Part shown: positions 33,910 to 42,133 of the stretch, one piece after another
Numbering within the stretch: the first letter of the stretch is position 1
Layout of the letters: the number at the start of each line of letters is the position of its first letter
NCBI GenBank assembly: GCA_029256185.1
Contig: JAQSYI010000039.1
Span: 42,965 to 106,964 of the forward strand
DNA: 64,000 nucleotides
Direction: 5' to 3'
DNA from: Paenibacillaceae bacterium
GTDB lineage: Bacteria; Bacillota; Bacilli; Paenibacillales; NBRC-103111
Notes under the pieces: model-generated
The model's input: only the letters and a program-made list of their open reading frames with translations
What the model was told of the DNA's origin: nothing
The model's database searches: none
Position numbers and translations under genes: made by a program

Positions 33910-34686
33910 ATGAGTGATATTTATGTGGATGATTTGGTGATCGGCGCTACCTTTTGGGGCATTGGCTATGCTGTTGGCTCTAAGGGGAAAACCCTGATTA
34001 TTGAAAAAAGCATCCGTTTGGGCCATGAATTTATCGACTGCTTCAAGTTTGGCGACAGCTGGGACTGCCAGTGCCAGACGGAGGAGGGGGAACGGTTCAA
34101 GGAAGATCTGAAGACCAGAAACATTATCTCTCCCACCCATAGACCCCTTTTGCAGGCCTGCTGTCCGATGTTGTCGGATGCAGTTGGTTCCAATCAGGTG
34201 AATTTGTTATTGGGTACGAAGCTGCTGAGTCTTGAGAAAACGGCAGAGGGATATCTGGTTGAGGCATACAATGCCTCCGGAGTAATGAGGATTTGCGCCA
34301 AAAAGGTTCTTGATACGGTAGAAGCCGGCGGGAATTTTTACAGGAAAAGCTTAAACGTGATGTTAAACACAAATAAACGGAAGGTTGAAAGCATCAAGTG
34401 CAGTGAATTTGAGCTTTATGAAGCTGAACGTCCGGATATCGCTTATCTGAGGTTCTACGTGGAGAAGCGGGACAGCTTAATGACAGCCCGTCAAAAAACA
34501 GTCGAATGGTTATACGGCGGACCCAAGGAACTGGAAGGGTTTACGGTTATTTCAGTGGGGAGCGTGTTTGATTATGAATACTCCGGTATTCACCAAAACA
34601 GCTTCGGCATATCCGGCAGCTTCACCAATCCGGTCAAAGCCTTCGATAAGGGCGTATTTGCAGGAAGGGCAGGCGAATCCAAATGA
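33910..34686 (+). CDS. FAD-oxidoreductase-like companion protein
   Basis: 258 residues. The N-terminus (DDLVIGATFWGIGYAV...KTLIIEKS) has the strand-loop-helix-strand-Glu layout of a dinucleotide-binding fold, but the middle Gly of GxGxxG is Thr (GATFWG). The remainder resembles the shape of FAD_oxidored proteins without a clear active site. It overlaps the following FAD-dependent oxidoreductase by 4 bases (ATGA), so the two products are probably made together and may form one complex. Function unknown. Confidence 0.65.
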   Translation: MSDIYVDDLVIGATFWGIGYAVGSKGKTLIIEKSIRLGHEFIDCFKFGDSWDCQCQTEEGERFKEDLKTRNIISPTHRPLLQACCPMLSDAVGSNQVNLLLGTKLLSLEKTAEGYLVEAYNASGVMRICAKKVLDTVEAGGNFYRKSLNVMLNTNKRKVESIKCSEFELYEAERPDIAYLRFYVEKRDSLMTARQKTVEWLYGGPKELEGFTVISVGSVFDYEYSGIHQNSFGISGSFTNPVKAFDKGVFAGRAGESK

Positions 34687-36512
34687 TTTTGTGTCAAAAG
34701 CATCTGGGTAAAACCGTAAAAACAGAAGTGAAGGACAAAAGCTTTCAGGAAAATTATGATGTCATAGTCGTTGGGCTCGGGACTGCGGGAGCGATTGCCT
34801 CCATCTGCGCCGCCGAATACGGGCTGAGCGTTCTGGCGCTGGAAACCGGGGACTGTATGGGAGGCACAGGGACATCCGGAGCGGTCCTGGGCTATTACTA
34901 TGGAGCATCCGGCGGCCGGTTTGAAGAGGTGGACCAAGTCGTATACAACACGGATCATGAGATTTTTGCGGCTTCCAATCATATTTATCCCGATCATATT
35001 CTCCCGGCCAAAAAGGCCATGGTGCTGGAGCAGCAAGCTTTGGGTGCCGGCGTGGAAATCCGTTATGATGCTTGGACATCGGGCGTATTTGTGGAGCAAA
35101 ATCAAGTGGTTGGTCTGCAATGGAAGGATGACGGGGGCGTTCACAATACCGGTGCAAGGTATGTGATTGATTGTACGGGAGAAGCCGACATTTGCGCCAT
35201 GGCCGGCTGTGAAACGGCAAGGGGCAGGCCGTTTGAGGGCAAGACCCAGCCGTATTCCTTATGCACCATGACTCTGAAGGACGGGAATGTAACCAGTTAT
35301 TATGCGGATAACGGATTTATCAACTGCAACGACGGACAGCAGTACTCGGACCAGATTTTGCATACCTATACCCAGAGCATGTTCTTGAAGGGGCGGTTTG
35401 ACCCGGAGAATTACTACTCCATCATTGCGCCGCAGGCAGGAATCCGGGAAGGCAGACGGATTGTGGGGGAGGAGGAAATCACGTTTGTTGATTTTCTAAC
35501 CGATAACCTTACAGATAGACCCTTGTTCTATACCCATTGCAACATTGACACCCACGGAATTGAGCATGCTTTTGAGGATAAACGGTACATTGAATGGTGT
35601 ATCGTGTCCAAGCTTAAATTGATGAATTTCTCGGTTCCGGTTCCCGCGGGGGCGCTGATTCCCAGAGGATACAAGGGAATCCTTGCGGCTGGCCGTTGTT
35701 TGGCGGCGGACCGCCAGATATCTCCGGGCGTCCGGGTGAAGCGGGATATGCAAAAATGCGGGGAGGCAGCCAGTGCGCTGGCCTACTGGTCCATTAGAGA
35801 CGGAGTAGAGGCAAAGGCAGCAGATTATGAGAAAGTGGCCGCCATGCTGCGGAAAACAAAATGTTTGGATGACGCTAACAACAGGCTCACATACCGGATT
35901 GACGAGAAGGGCTCGGGGGAAAAAATAAACCGGCGCGTGCAATGGCTGACCGATAAGGAGCAGATATTCAATGAAATGAAGGGGGCTATACCAGGCGTTG
36001 CAATCTGGTCCGCCAAACGGCTGGGAGGGGCGGTTATCCATGATCTGAAGCAATGGCTGGCATGCGCGGATGAGGCTGTCCGGTTCAACAGCGCGTTTGC
36101 ATTGGGGCTCTTGGGAGATCCCGGGGCAATTCCGGTGCTGAGGGAGATTATAAGTGTCCAGCCGGACTTTGAGCAAGAGACGCCCGTGAACGGAATCAAC
36201 AATGTGTTGGGCGCGATCTATCTGCTGGGTGAACTGGGCGATGCACAAAGCGTACCTTACCTTATAGAAATGATAAAGAAGGATAAGCATAATAACGAAT
36301 ACCTCCAGCACTTCTTCTTCTCCATGATGGCCCTGATTCGCATAGGGAATAGCAGCAGCGATGAGGATGTGAAACAAGCCGTTACCGGGGCTATGCAGTG
36401 GATTATGGATAACAAGAATGAAATTTATATGACGCTGAATGCCAAAGAGAACATCGTAAGTGATCTTACAACCCAGACCAAGGAATTCATACAAGCCAAC
36501 TACCGGATGTAA
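34683..36512 (+). CDS. FAD-dependent oxidoreductase with C-terminal HEAT-like region
   Basis: 609 residues. Residues 25-430 are a FAD_oxidored (PF12831-like) flavoprotein: VIVVGLGTAGAIAS (G31, G33, G36), E at the end of beta-2 (LALETGDCMGG), VIDCTGEADI, and ILAAGRCLAADRQISPGVRVKRDMQKCGEAA near the flavin. Residues about 440-600 form helical repeats resembling HEAT/PBS lyase repeats (AVRFNSAFALGLLGDPGAIPVLREI; INNVLGAIYLLGELGDAQSVPYLIEMI). That fusion is unusual. Coupled to the 258-residue companion. Substrate unknown. Confidence 0.85.
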   Translation: MILCQKHLGKTVKTEVKDKSFQENYDVIVVGLGTAGAIASICAAEYGLSVLALETGDCMGGTGTSGAVLGYYYGASGGRFEEVDQVVYNTDHEIFAASNHIYPDHILPAKKAMVLEQQALGAGVEIRYDAWTSGVFVEQNQVVGLQWKDDGGVHNTGARYVIDCTGEADICAMAGCETARGRPFEGKTQPYSLCTMTLKDGNVTSYYADNGFINCNDGQQYSDQILHTYTQSMFLKGRFDPENYYSIIAPQAGIREGRRIVGEEEITFVDFLTDNLTDRPLFYTHCNIDTHGIEHAFEDKRYIEWCIVSKLKLMNFSVPVPAGALIPRGYKGILAAGRCLAADRQISPGVRVKRDMQKCGEAASALAYWSIRDGVEAKAADYEKVAAMLRKTKCLDDANNRLTYRIDEKGSGEKINRRVQWLTDKEQIFNEMKGAIPGVAIWSAKRLGGAVIHDLKQWLACADEAVRFNSAFALGLLGDPGAIPVLREIISVQPDFEQETPVNGINNVLGAIYLLGELGDAQSVPYLIEMIKKDKHNNEYLQHFFFSMMALIRIGNSSSDEDVKQAVTGAMQWIMDNKNEIYMTLNAKENIVSDLTTQTKEFIQANYRM

Positions 36513-36525
36513 ACACTCCTCCACT

Positions 36526-36640
36526 CTGTACGGACCGAAGAGGCGCTTGCGTGCCAGCATATGCCCAAACGGGCTGGAAGCCAACCGGTAAGGCCGCTTG
36601 GCTGTGCTGTGTGCCGCAAGTGCCTCTCGGCAGTTTACAG
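36526..36640. repeat. Three-way-junction inverted repeat
   Basis: Outer stem CCGAAGAGGCGCTTGCG (36535) with CGCAAGTGCCTCTCGG (36615-36630), extended by CTGTA/TACAG (36526-36640). Inside are two separate hairpins: CCAG..CCC-aaac-GGG-CTGG (36554-36577) and AGCCAA-c-CGG-taagg-CCG-c-TTGGCT (36579-36603). It fills the gap between two convergent genes. It could be a bidirectional terminator, a palindromic repeat element or a structured RNA. Confidence 0.7.
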
Positions 36641-36646
36641 ACCGGA

Positions 36647-37120
36647 TTATTTCAGATATGATTTGAGCATCCAGATATGCTTTTCCACCTTTCCCTTCAG
36701 GCCGGTGAGCATATCGGCAGTCGGATCATCCTTGTGCTCGTTGGCAACTTCAATGCCGCTGGCCAATTCTTCGGACAGGTACAGCAAGTCATTGACGGTA
36801 GCTTGCACCATCTGGGAAGGAAGCTCCTTGCCGGATGCTTCCTTGATCCCGGATAAGGCCAGACACTCCTTCAAAGTTGAAACGGGCCGTCCTTCCAGCG
36901 CCAGCATCCGTTCCGCCAATTCGTCCATTTCCAGAGCGGCTTCGTTGTAGAGCTGCTCGAACTTCTCGTGAAGGGTGAAGAAGTTCTCACCTGTCAGGTA
37001 CCAATGATAATGATGCCATTTCATGTAGAGCACCGACCAGTCCGCTACCTGCTTGTTCAGAGTATCCAGAACCGGTTTGCTGCTGGTTTTTGCGTCCGTT
37101 TTCTGCAAGACCTTTGCCAT
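36647..37120 (-). CDS. dps: Dps-family ferritin-like protein (copy 2)
   Basis: 157 residues, with an extra N-terminal segment (MAKVLQKTDAKTSSKPV) compared with copy 1. Core WHHYHWYLTGENFFTLHEKFEQLYNEAALEMDELAERMLALEG keeps the ferroxidase ligands. ATG with AAGGAGGATTTCCC upstream. On the minus strand GTTTCA-N13-GGGTTA precedes it, so it is probably SigB-controlled, which suits a stress DNA-protection protein placed next to the sigB operon. Confidence 0.93.
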   Translation of the reverse strand: MAKVLQKTDAKTSSKPVLDTLNKQVADWSVLYMKWHHYHWYLTGENFFTLHEKFEQLYNEAALEMDELAERMLALEGRPVSTLKECLALSGIKEASGKELPSQMVQATVNDLLYLSEELASGIEVANEHKDDPTADMLTGLKGKVEKHIWMLKSYLK

Positions 37121-37183
37121 GGGAAATCCTCCTTCAGATTACTTGGATTTGTGAGAAAGCCACAAGGCTTCACAGGAAATTTT

Positions 37184-37208
37184 TAACCCGGGGGAGGATG
37201 GATGAAAC
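37184..37208 (-). promoter_or_regulatory. SigB-type promoter candidate for dps copy 2
   Basis: Minus strand GTTTCA (37203-37208), 13-base spacer, GGGTTA (37184-37189). The -10 departs from GGGTAT at two positions but the -35 is identical to the other SigB sites here. Confidence 0.5.
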
Positions 37209-37241
37209 AACAGCCGAAGTTCAGGAATATTGCACAGAGGC

Positions 37242-37267
37242 GTTTCAGGCCCTTTGGCCAAGGGTAA
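37242..37267 (+). promoter_or_regulatory. SigB promoter of the DUF948-rsbV-rsbW-sigB operon
   Basis: GTTTCA-N14-GGGTAA, with the -10 ending 23 bases before the DUF948 start codon and the ribosome site AAGGAGGG between them. Identical -35 and spacer length to the site at 32496. Implies positive autoregulation of sigB. Confidence 0.78.
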
Positions 37268-37290
37268 AGGCTTGGTAAGGAGGGATGCTT

Positions 37291-37737
37291 ATGGTGATTC
37301 AAATCAGTGTGGCTGTTCTGACTGCAGCCTTGTGCGTTCTGGTAGTAGCCCTCGTACAGACTCTGAGACAAGCGAAGGTGGCGCTGGAACAAATTGGGAG
37401 AATGACAGACGAAGCGAGAGTGCAAGTAACCGTTCTGACCGCTGAGGTGAAAGAGACGATGCAAAGCGTCACGGAGGTCACCCAGGATGTGAAGGGCAAG
37501 ATGGAGGAATTGCACAGCGTATTCGAGACTGTTGGAGAAATAGGAAGAATGGCCGGGGATACCACCCAGGCTGTCAGGCAGACCGCCGTTTCCTTAAGCA
37601 GGACAATCCGTTCCAAGCTGGAAGATAAACCGGAGTCTGACGGCAAACCCAAGATAGAAACCATTCCGTGGCTGATGCAAACGGTGCGCTTGATCCAGTC
37701 ATTCCGGAGGAAAAGGGCGGCAAGCGTTGCAGAATAA
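37291..37737 (+). CDS. DUF948 protein (YtxG-like)
   Basis: 149 residues. One N-terminal membrane helix (VIQISVAVLTAALCVLVVALVQTL) followed by a long helical, coiled-coil-prone region (VLTAEVKETMQSVTEVTQDVKGKMEEL) and a basic C-terminus. This is the DUF948 pattern of YtxG, a general stress protein. I chose ATG 37291 because AAGGAGGG is 6 bases upstream, whereas ATG 37285 touches it. It is the first gene after a SigB promoter and leads into rsbV-rsbW-sigB. Confidence 0.85.
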   Translation: MVIQISVAVLTAALCVLVVALVQTLRQAKVALEQIGRMTDEARVQVTVLTAEVKETMQSVTEVTQDVKGKMEELHSVFETVGEIGRMAGDTTQAVRQTAVSLSRTIRSKLEDKPESDGKPKIETIPWLMQTVRLIQSFRRKRAASVAE

Positions 37738-37770
37738 GGCATCATGACACGATAACTGCTGCAGAGAGGA

Positions 37771-38103
37771 ATGAATTCGTTCATGATTAAATCTTTTCGT
37801 ACAGTCAAACAAATATCCGACAAGGCGGTGACGTTTTCCTTTATTGGAGAATTCGATCTGTCACGGGCCTGTGAGCTCCAAGGGGAGCTGGATTCCTATC
37901 TGCAAGAGCGGCAACGGGATTTGATCTTTGATTTCAAGGAGCTTCGCTATATTGACAGCACCGGAATCGGGATTCTGATTACGGTCATCAAAGCCCGCGC
38001 GGAGATCAACGCGGGCTTTGAGATACTCCATATTCCTCCTCATATTGAAAGGCTGTTCGATATTGCCGGGATCAGCCGTTTTTTGAACAAAGATGCCATA
38101 TAG
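37771..38103 (+). CDS. rsbV: Anti-sigma factor antagonist RsbV (STAS domain)
   Basis: 110-residue STAS-domain protein. The phospho-acceptor is S63 in LRYIDSTGIGILI. Unphosphorylated RsbV binds the anti-sigma kinase RsbW and frees SigB; PP2C phosphatases such as the one at 27233 remove the phosphate. GAGAGGA abuts the ATG at 37771 but lies 12 bases before ATG 37783, so the protein may start four residues later (MIKSFRTVKQ). It precedes rsbW by 31 bases. Confidence 0.9.
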   Translation: MNSFMIKSFRTVKQISDKAVTFSFIGEFDLSRACELQGELDSYLQERQRDLIFDFKELRYIDSTGIGILITVIKARAEINAGFEILHIPPHIERLFDIAGISRFLNKDAI

Positions 38104-38134
38104 AATTTTAAGGAAAAGGACGGGTAAATGAATA

Positions 38135-38593
38135 ATGGCCCAATCTGATAACATCTATGTCACTCTGCCTGCAAAAGCTAAACATATTGAAGTAGTCCGC
38201 CTGGCATTGTATGGGGTAGCGGTCCGAATGGGCTTTTCCTTCGAAGACATTGAGGACTTGAAGGTAGCCGTCGGCGAAGCCTGCAATAATGCCGTCCTCC
38301 ACGCTTACGATGAGGGCTATGAGGAAGGGATCATGAGTGTTGTCTTTGAAGCCGCCCCTGAGTTTCTGCGCATCACCGTATCGGATGAAGGCAAGAGCTT
38401 TATTCCGCCGCTTGCGGAATTAGGGACTGCCTCGCCGTTTCAAGACAAGCCCTTATCACAGATGAAAGCAGGAGGCCTGGGCCTGTATCTGATGCAAGCG
38501 TTGGTGGACCATGTGGAAATCCGCAACGATGGCGGTACCAAGGTGATCCTGACCAAGAGGCTTGAACCGAGTGGAAGCGGAGTGGTCTTATGA
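38135..38593 (+). CDS. rsbW: Serine-protein kinase and anti-sigma factor RsbW
   Basis: 152-residue GHKL kinase. N-box EACNNAVLHAYDE, G1 SDEGKSF and G2 GGLGLYLMQALVD are complete. RsbW holds SigB and phosphorylates RsbV. Its stop overlaps the sigB start (ATGA at 38590), the standard coupled arrangement. The start codon ATG 38135 has a weak site (GGACGGGTAAATGAATA), and expression probably depends on coupling from rsbV. Confidence 0.92.
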   Translation: MAQSDNIYVTLPAKAKHIEVVRLALYGVAVRMGFSFEDIEDLKVAVGEACNNAVLHAYDEGYEEGIMSVVFEAAPEFLRITVSDEGKSFIPPLAELGTASPFQDKPLSQMKAGGLGLYLMQALVDHVEIRNDGGTKVILTKRLEPSGSGVVL

Positions 38594-39369
38594 CGCTTCA
38601 GCCGTCTGAACCGAATGCACAGCCAAGAGCGGAGGAGCTTCTGGCGGCTTACCGGGAAACCCGGAATAATGAGCTGGCGGAGGTTCTGTTAAAGCATTAC
38701 GAAGGCATCGTGCGAATGGCCGCGGCAAAATTATCCAGAAACCGCAAGGACATGTTCGAGGACTTATTCCAGGTGGGTCAGCTGTCCATGTTCCGCTTAT
38801 TCGAAACGTATGACCCCACGTTTGCGATCCCGTTCGAAGCTTACGCCATGAAGAGCATTGTAGGCCATATGAAAAATTACCTGCGGGACAAGTCTTGGTA
38901 TGTTCAGGTGCCAAGAAGGATCAAGGAAAAGGGTCACGCACTGCAAAAAGCGATAGACGAGCTCTCCGTAAAGCTGGAACGATCCCCTCAAGTAGGCGAA
39001 ATCGCCGCCTATCTGGAGCTTTCCGAGGAAGAGACGATTCAAATTCTGGTGGGATGGGATTGCTATCAATCCCTTTCTTTGGATACTCCTTTGTTTGCGG
39101 AGGAAACAGGAGCAACGCTTGCGGACATCATCCAGGAGGAACGGGATGATTACCGTCTGCTGGTGCAGCGGTTGGATCTGGAGCAGGCTATGGAGAATCT
39201 CAAGCCGGAGGAACGCGATGTGCTGGATATGGCCTATTCCCAGGGCAAGTCACAACGGCAGATAGCTGAAGAGCTGGGAGTCTCGCAGATGAGCATCTCC
39301 CGAATCCAGCGGAAGGCCATGGACAAGCTCCGGACGCTGTTGACCGACCCCGGGATGGAGGGAATATGA
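38590..39369 (+). CDS. sigB: RNA polymerase sigma factor SigB
   Basis: 259-residue group 3 sigma factor: region 2 (MFEDLFQVGQLSMFRLFETYDPTFAIPFEAYAMKSIVGHMKNYLRD), region 3 (VPRRIKEKGHALQKAIDELS) and region 4 helix-turn-helix (KSQRQIAEELGVSQMSISRIQRKAMDKL). The general stress sigma factor, released by RsbV from RsbW. No rsbX follows; the phosphatase input is likely the receiver-PP2C at 27233. Its cognate GTTT/GGGTA promoters are found at several places in this window. Confidence 0.95.
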   Translation: MTLQPSEPNAQPRAEELLAAYRETRNNELAEVLLKHYEGIVRMAAAKLSRNRKDMFEDLFQVGQLSMFRLFETYDPTFAIPFEAYAMKSIVGHMKNYLRDKSWYVQVPRRIKEKGHALQKAIDELSVKLERSPQVGEIAAYLELSEEETIQILVGWDCYQSLSLDTPLFAEETGATLADIIQEERDDYRLLVQRLDLEQAMENLKPEERDVLDMAYSQGKSQRQIAEELGVSQMSISRIQRKAMDKLRTLLTDPGMEGI

Positions 39370-39413
39370 GGCCGGGCGGGTTCCGGGAGGAGGCTCACGG
39401 ATTGCAGATTCTT

Positions 39414-39458
39414 CATAAAGAAACGTCCGGTGCTTCAGCTCCGGACGTTTTCTTTATG
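39414..39458 (+). terminator. Terminator of the sigB operon
   Basis: CATAAAGAAACGTCCGG / CCGGACGTTTtCTTTATG, a long nearly perfect stem 45 bases after the sigB stop; symmetric enough to serve the convergent ytxH-like gene too. Confidence 0.85.
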
Positions 39459-39470
39459 TGATGATTATGT

Positions 39471-39998
39471 TCAAGGCTTTTGGATAGGATCGGACACGTA
39501 GCCCTCTTTTTTCAATTCGGACTCCGTCTTCATTTGATCCATTTCCTTACCTAGCTTGTCCATCTCCTTCTCATTTTGGGCAAGGGAGCTGTTATCCGCT
39601 TCGGCTAGCTTGTCCGGGTCGGGAGTAACCGCTGTTTTTATTTCCTCGACAGCTTCTTTTGCATCATGTGTCAGGGAGCCGACGGCTTTGCTGGCGGAAT
39701 CCTTCAGGTCGCCGGCGGACTCCTTGATGGTCGTCATCGCTTCCGTTGCAGCAGTCTTGGCCTGCTGCAGCCGCTCCCGGCCTGTTTCCCGAAGCGCTCC
39801 ACTCCATTGGGACACCTTCTCTTGGGCGCCTGAAGCAAGTTCGCCCGAGCGTTCCTTGAGATCAGTGAGATCATCTCCTAATTTTTTGCGGAGATCCTTC
39901 CCTGACTTGGGGGCAAATAGCAGCGCGGCAGATGCACCGATGATTCCACCTGCCAGAACGCCCTTCCAAACACCGCTTTTTTGCTTTACCGATTCCAT
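39471..39998 (-). CDS. YtxH-family general stress protein
   Basis: 175 residues. The N-terminal YtxH domain (WKGVLAGGIIGASAALLFAPKSGKDLRKKLGDDL) has a short membrane-like helix and the LFAPKSG motif; the rest is a long charged helical region rich in Ala, Lys and Glu. GGGAG lies 8 bases before ATG 39998 and 2 bases before ATG 40004, so I use the former. In Bacillus ytxG and ytxH are neighbours; here the sigB genes lie between them. A SigB-like promoter candidate precedes it. Confidence 0.85.
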   Translation of the reverse strand: MESVKQKSGVWKGVLAGGIIGASAALLFAPKSGKDLRKKLGDDLTDLKERSGELASGAQEKVSQWSGALRETGRERLQQAKTAATEAMTTIKESAGDLKDSASKAVGSLTHDAKEAVEEIKTAVTPDPDKLAEADNSSLAQNEKEMDKLGKEMDQMKTESELKKEGYVSDPIQKP

Positions 39999-40030
39999 GT
40001 TCATCTCTCCCTTCTAGGATATACCTGTTT

Positions 40031-40055
40031 TTACCCGCAGGAGACCGTTTGAATC
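40031..40055 (-). promoter_or_regulatory. Possible SigB promoter of the ytxH-like gene
   Basis: Minus strand GATTCA-N13-GGGTAA. One mismatch from the GTTTCA -35 seen at the other three sites. Confidence 0.45.
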
Positions 40056-40079
40056 AGTTCAGACAATGGAACAGCAGGC

Positions 40080-41144
40080 TCACTCCCGGGTTGCTGTCTG
40101 GAAGAAGTCGTAGTTGGGGAACACATAAGGAGTCTTAGGCGCCGGAATCCGCTCGATCTTGGAAGCCTCAATCTTCAATATCTCATTGCCTCCATAGCTG
40201 GTTGTCCCCAGTATCCCGGTTATCTTCACCCAGGTGTCTTTCTTCAGATCCTTGCCCAAGCTGCTCTCTGCCATGAAGCCGAATGGGGAAGCGTCGGCCG
40301 AGCAGCACTGGACGGCAAAGCGGGAGACGACGAACTGATTGTCCTGCATGTCGTCCTCCCGGTAGACAAAGCCGGTTATATCCACCTTTTTGCCAATGAA
40401 GTTATTCATATAGAAGTCAATGGAGGATACGACCTCCATAAAACCCGTATCTTCAATGGAGATGAAGTCTTGCTTGTATAATTTCTTAGCCAGTTTGGCC
40501 AGGTCCTCGGAATATTGGTCATGGGGAAAGAGAGCGTCCAAGGAATCTGTGGAGGCATCTGTCTCCTGCGGGCTGACGGAAGCCGACGGCAGCGTCAAGG
40601 AGGCCGTTGGGCCGGCGGCAACAGGTGTTGCGGAGGCAGGGAGTGTGGAGGCGGCGGAAGCTGATGCGGCCGGGGCAGCACCGGCGGAAGCAGGCGTTGG
40701 AGCGCCGGCTTCAGGTCCGGCTTCCGCGCGGGAGGACTGCACCGGCCTGTCACTTCCCGCTCCGGTAAGGGTAATTCCCTTCTTCGCAATCAGGCTGCTG
40801 CTCAAGGCCGCATCCGGCAGAAGCAGGAACAACAGCACCGGGACGGCGAAGAGGCCGTAGAAGATGCTCCTGCCGGCAGCGGTGGAATTAGCGGGAGAAC
40901 AGCCGCCGCAGCCGCAGCCGTCGCTTGCGGTTCTCTCTCCCCAGTATGTGCGGAATGCCAGATAAATCTGGATCACCGCCATCATATAGAACCCTATGGC
41001 AGCGAGCTTCACATAGAGCTGCATGCGCGGACCGATGTAGATAATCAGCTGCTCCTGCTTCACCAGCCTCAGAATGTAATAGGCAAAGAAAGCAAGCAGG
41101 CCGGAACGGATAAAATAATGGACTCCCAATCTGCGGTGTGTCAT
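40080..41144 (-). CDS. TIGR03943/DUF1980 membrane protein (YcgQ-like)
   Basis: 354 residues. Two N-terminal membrane helices plus a third near 95-110, a Cys motif GCGCGGC (about 77-83) that could bind metal, a long Ala/Pro/Ser-rich linker (about 130-200) and a soluble C-terminal DUF1980 domain (DITGFVYREDDMQDNQFVVSRFAVQCCSADASPFGFM). These proteins are paired with COG0701 permeases; the start overlaps the permease stop by 4 bases. With a Zur-like box in front of the permease, a zinc-stress role is inferred. Confidence 0.85.
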   Translation of the reverse strand: MTHRRLGVHYFIRSGLLAFFAYYILRLVKQEQLIIYIGPRMQLYVKLAAIGFYMMAVIQIYLAFRTYWGERTASDGCGCGGCSPANSTAAGRSIFYGLFAVPVLLFLLLPDAALSSSLIAKKGITLTGAGSDRPVQSSRAEAGPEAGAPTPASAGAAPAASASAASTLPASATPVAAGPTASLTLPSASVSPQETDASTDSLDALFPHDQYSEDLAKLAKKLYKQDFISIEDTGFMEVVSSIDFYMNNFIGKKVDITGFVYREDDMQDNQFVVSRFAVQCCSADASPFGFMAESSLGKDLKKDTWVKITGILGTTSYGGNEILKIEASKIERIPAPKTPYVFPNYDFFQTATRE

Positions 41145-42127
41145 ATGAGATACCTCCAGGGGATGAGAGTGGCAAGCACAGAGCCTGACCAGACCAGAAC
41201 AATCAGGATGACGATCAGAAGCAGGACAAAGCGGAACCGGAATGCGGAAAACATCATCAGCGTGGACTTGAAGTCCAACATGGGTCCCAACACCAGAAAG
41301 GCCAAGAGCGGTCCTTGGGAGAAGGAGCCGTTAAAGGACGCGGCAACAAAAGCATCGGAAGTGGAGCACAGGGACAGCACATATGCCAATCCCATCATGA
41401 AGGGGTAGGAGGACCAGGAATGGGCGCCGATGTCAATCAGGGTGCTGCGCGCAACCAGAACCTGCAGGCAAGCGGCAACGAAAGCGCCAAACAACAGGTA
41501 CTTGGTCATATCAAAAAAGTCATTGAGCATGTGCTCAACCCAGCCGGACAAAGTCATTTTCTTCTGCTCTTGCACGCCTTCGCCCCGCAGTTCCTGCGCC
41601 TTGATCTTCAGGGGATTGCCCTTGACCAGCAGGTATATCAGCAGTCCCGCGGTGACTGCCACGGCATATGCAAGTCCCATCCGGCCGTATACCATCTCCG
41701 GCTTGGTCTGGAAGGCGGAATAAGTGGCGAAATAGACAACCGGATTTACAACAGGCGCGGCAAGCATGTAAGTAATACCCAGATAAGCGGGCATTCCCTT
41801 CTGAATCAGTCTGCGGGCAACAGGGATCATGCCGCATTCGCAAACCGGGAAAAAAATGCCAAGGCCCGATGCCACCAGCAAACCGATTGCAGGGTTTTTC
41901 GGGATAATCCGCTTCAGACGCTCTTCCGAGACAAGCACCTGAAGCAGAGAGGAAATAAGTACGCCGAGCATAAGGAAGGGAAAGGCTTCCAATATAATGC
42001 TGATAAAGATTGTTTTGAACGATTGGGTATCGATTCCTTGCCACCATGAGCCAAAGCCATTCACAAGCAGACGCCAATCAGTCACTGCTCCATCACTCCA
42101 AACCTGCTGCATTTCCATAGTCATCAT
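41141..42127 (-). CDS. COG0701/UPF0718 permease (YcgR-like)
   Basis: 328-residue polytopic permease. GIFFPVCECGMIPVARRLIQKGMP holds the conserved PxCxCG motif; ATYSAFQTK, SLCSTSDAFVAASF and FLVLGPMLDFKS are further family signatures. About eight membrane helices. Substrate not proven. A promoter-like TTGAAC-N18-TATGAT with a Zur-like palindrome runs into the annotated start, so translation may begin further in, at ATG 42118 or 42112 or GTG 42085; the first 14 residues are uncertain. Followed by the coupled DUF1980 gene. Confidence 0.85.
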   Translation of the reverse strand: MMTMEMQQVWSDGAVTDWRLLVNGFGSWWQGIDTQSFKTIFISIILEAFPFLMLGVLISSLLQVLVSEERLKRIIPKNPAIGLLVASGLGIFFPVCECGMIPVARRLIQKGMPAYLGITYMLAAPVVNPVVYFATYSAFQTKPEMVYGRMGLAYAVAVTAGLLIYLLVKGNPLKIKAQELRGEGVQEQKKMTLSGWVEHMLNDFFDMTKYLLFGAFVAACLQVLVARSTLIDIGAHSWSSYPFMMGLAYVLSLCSTSDAFVAASFNGSFSQGPLLAFLVLGPMLDFKSTLMMFSAFRFRFVLLLIVILIVLVWSGSVLATLIPWRYLI

Positions 42128-42133
42128 ACTATA

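Noticed and set aside
37198..37278. Two tiny frames (21 and 26 codons) after GGGGGAGGATGG
   Set aside because: They overlap the SigB promoter of the DUF948 operon; not plausible as genes.
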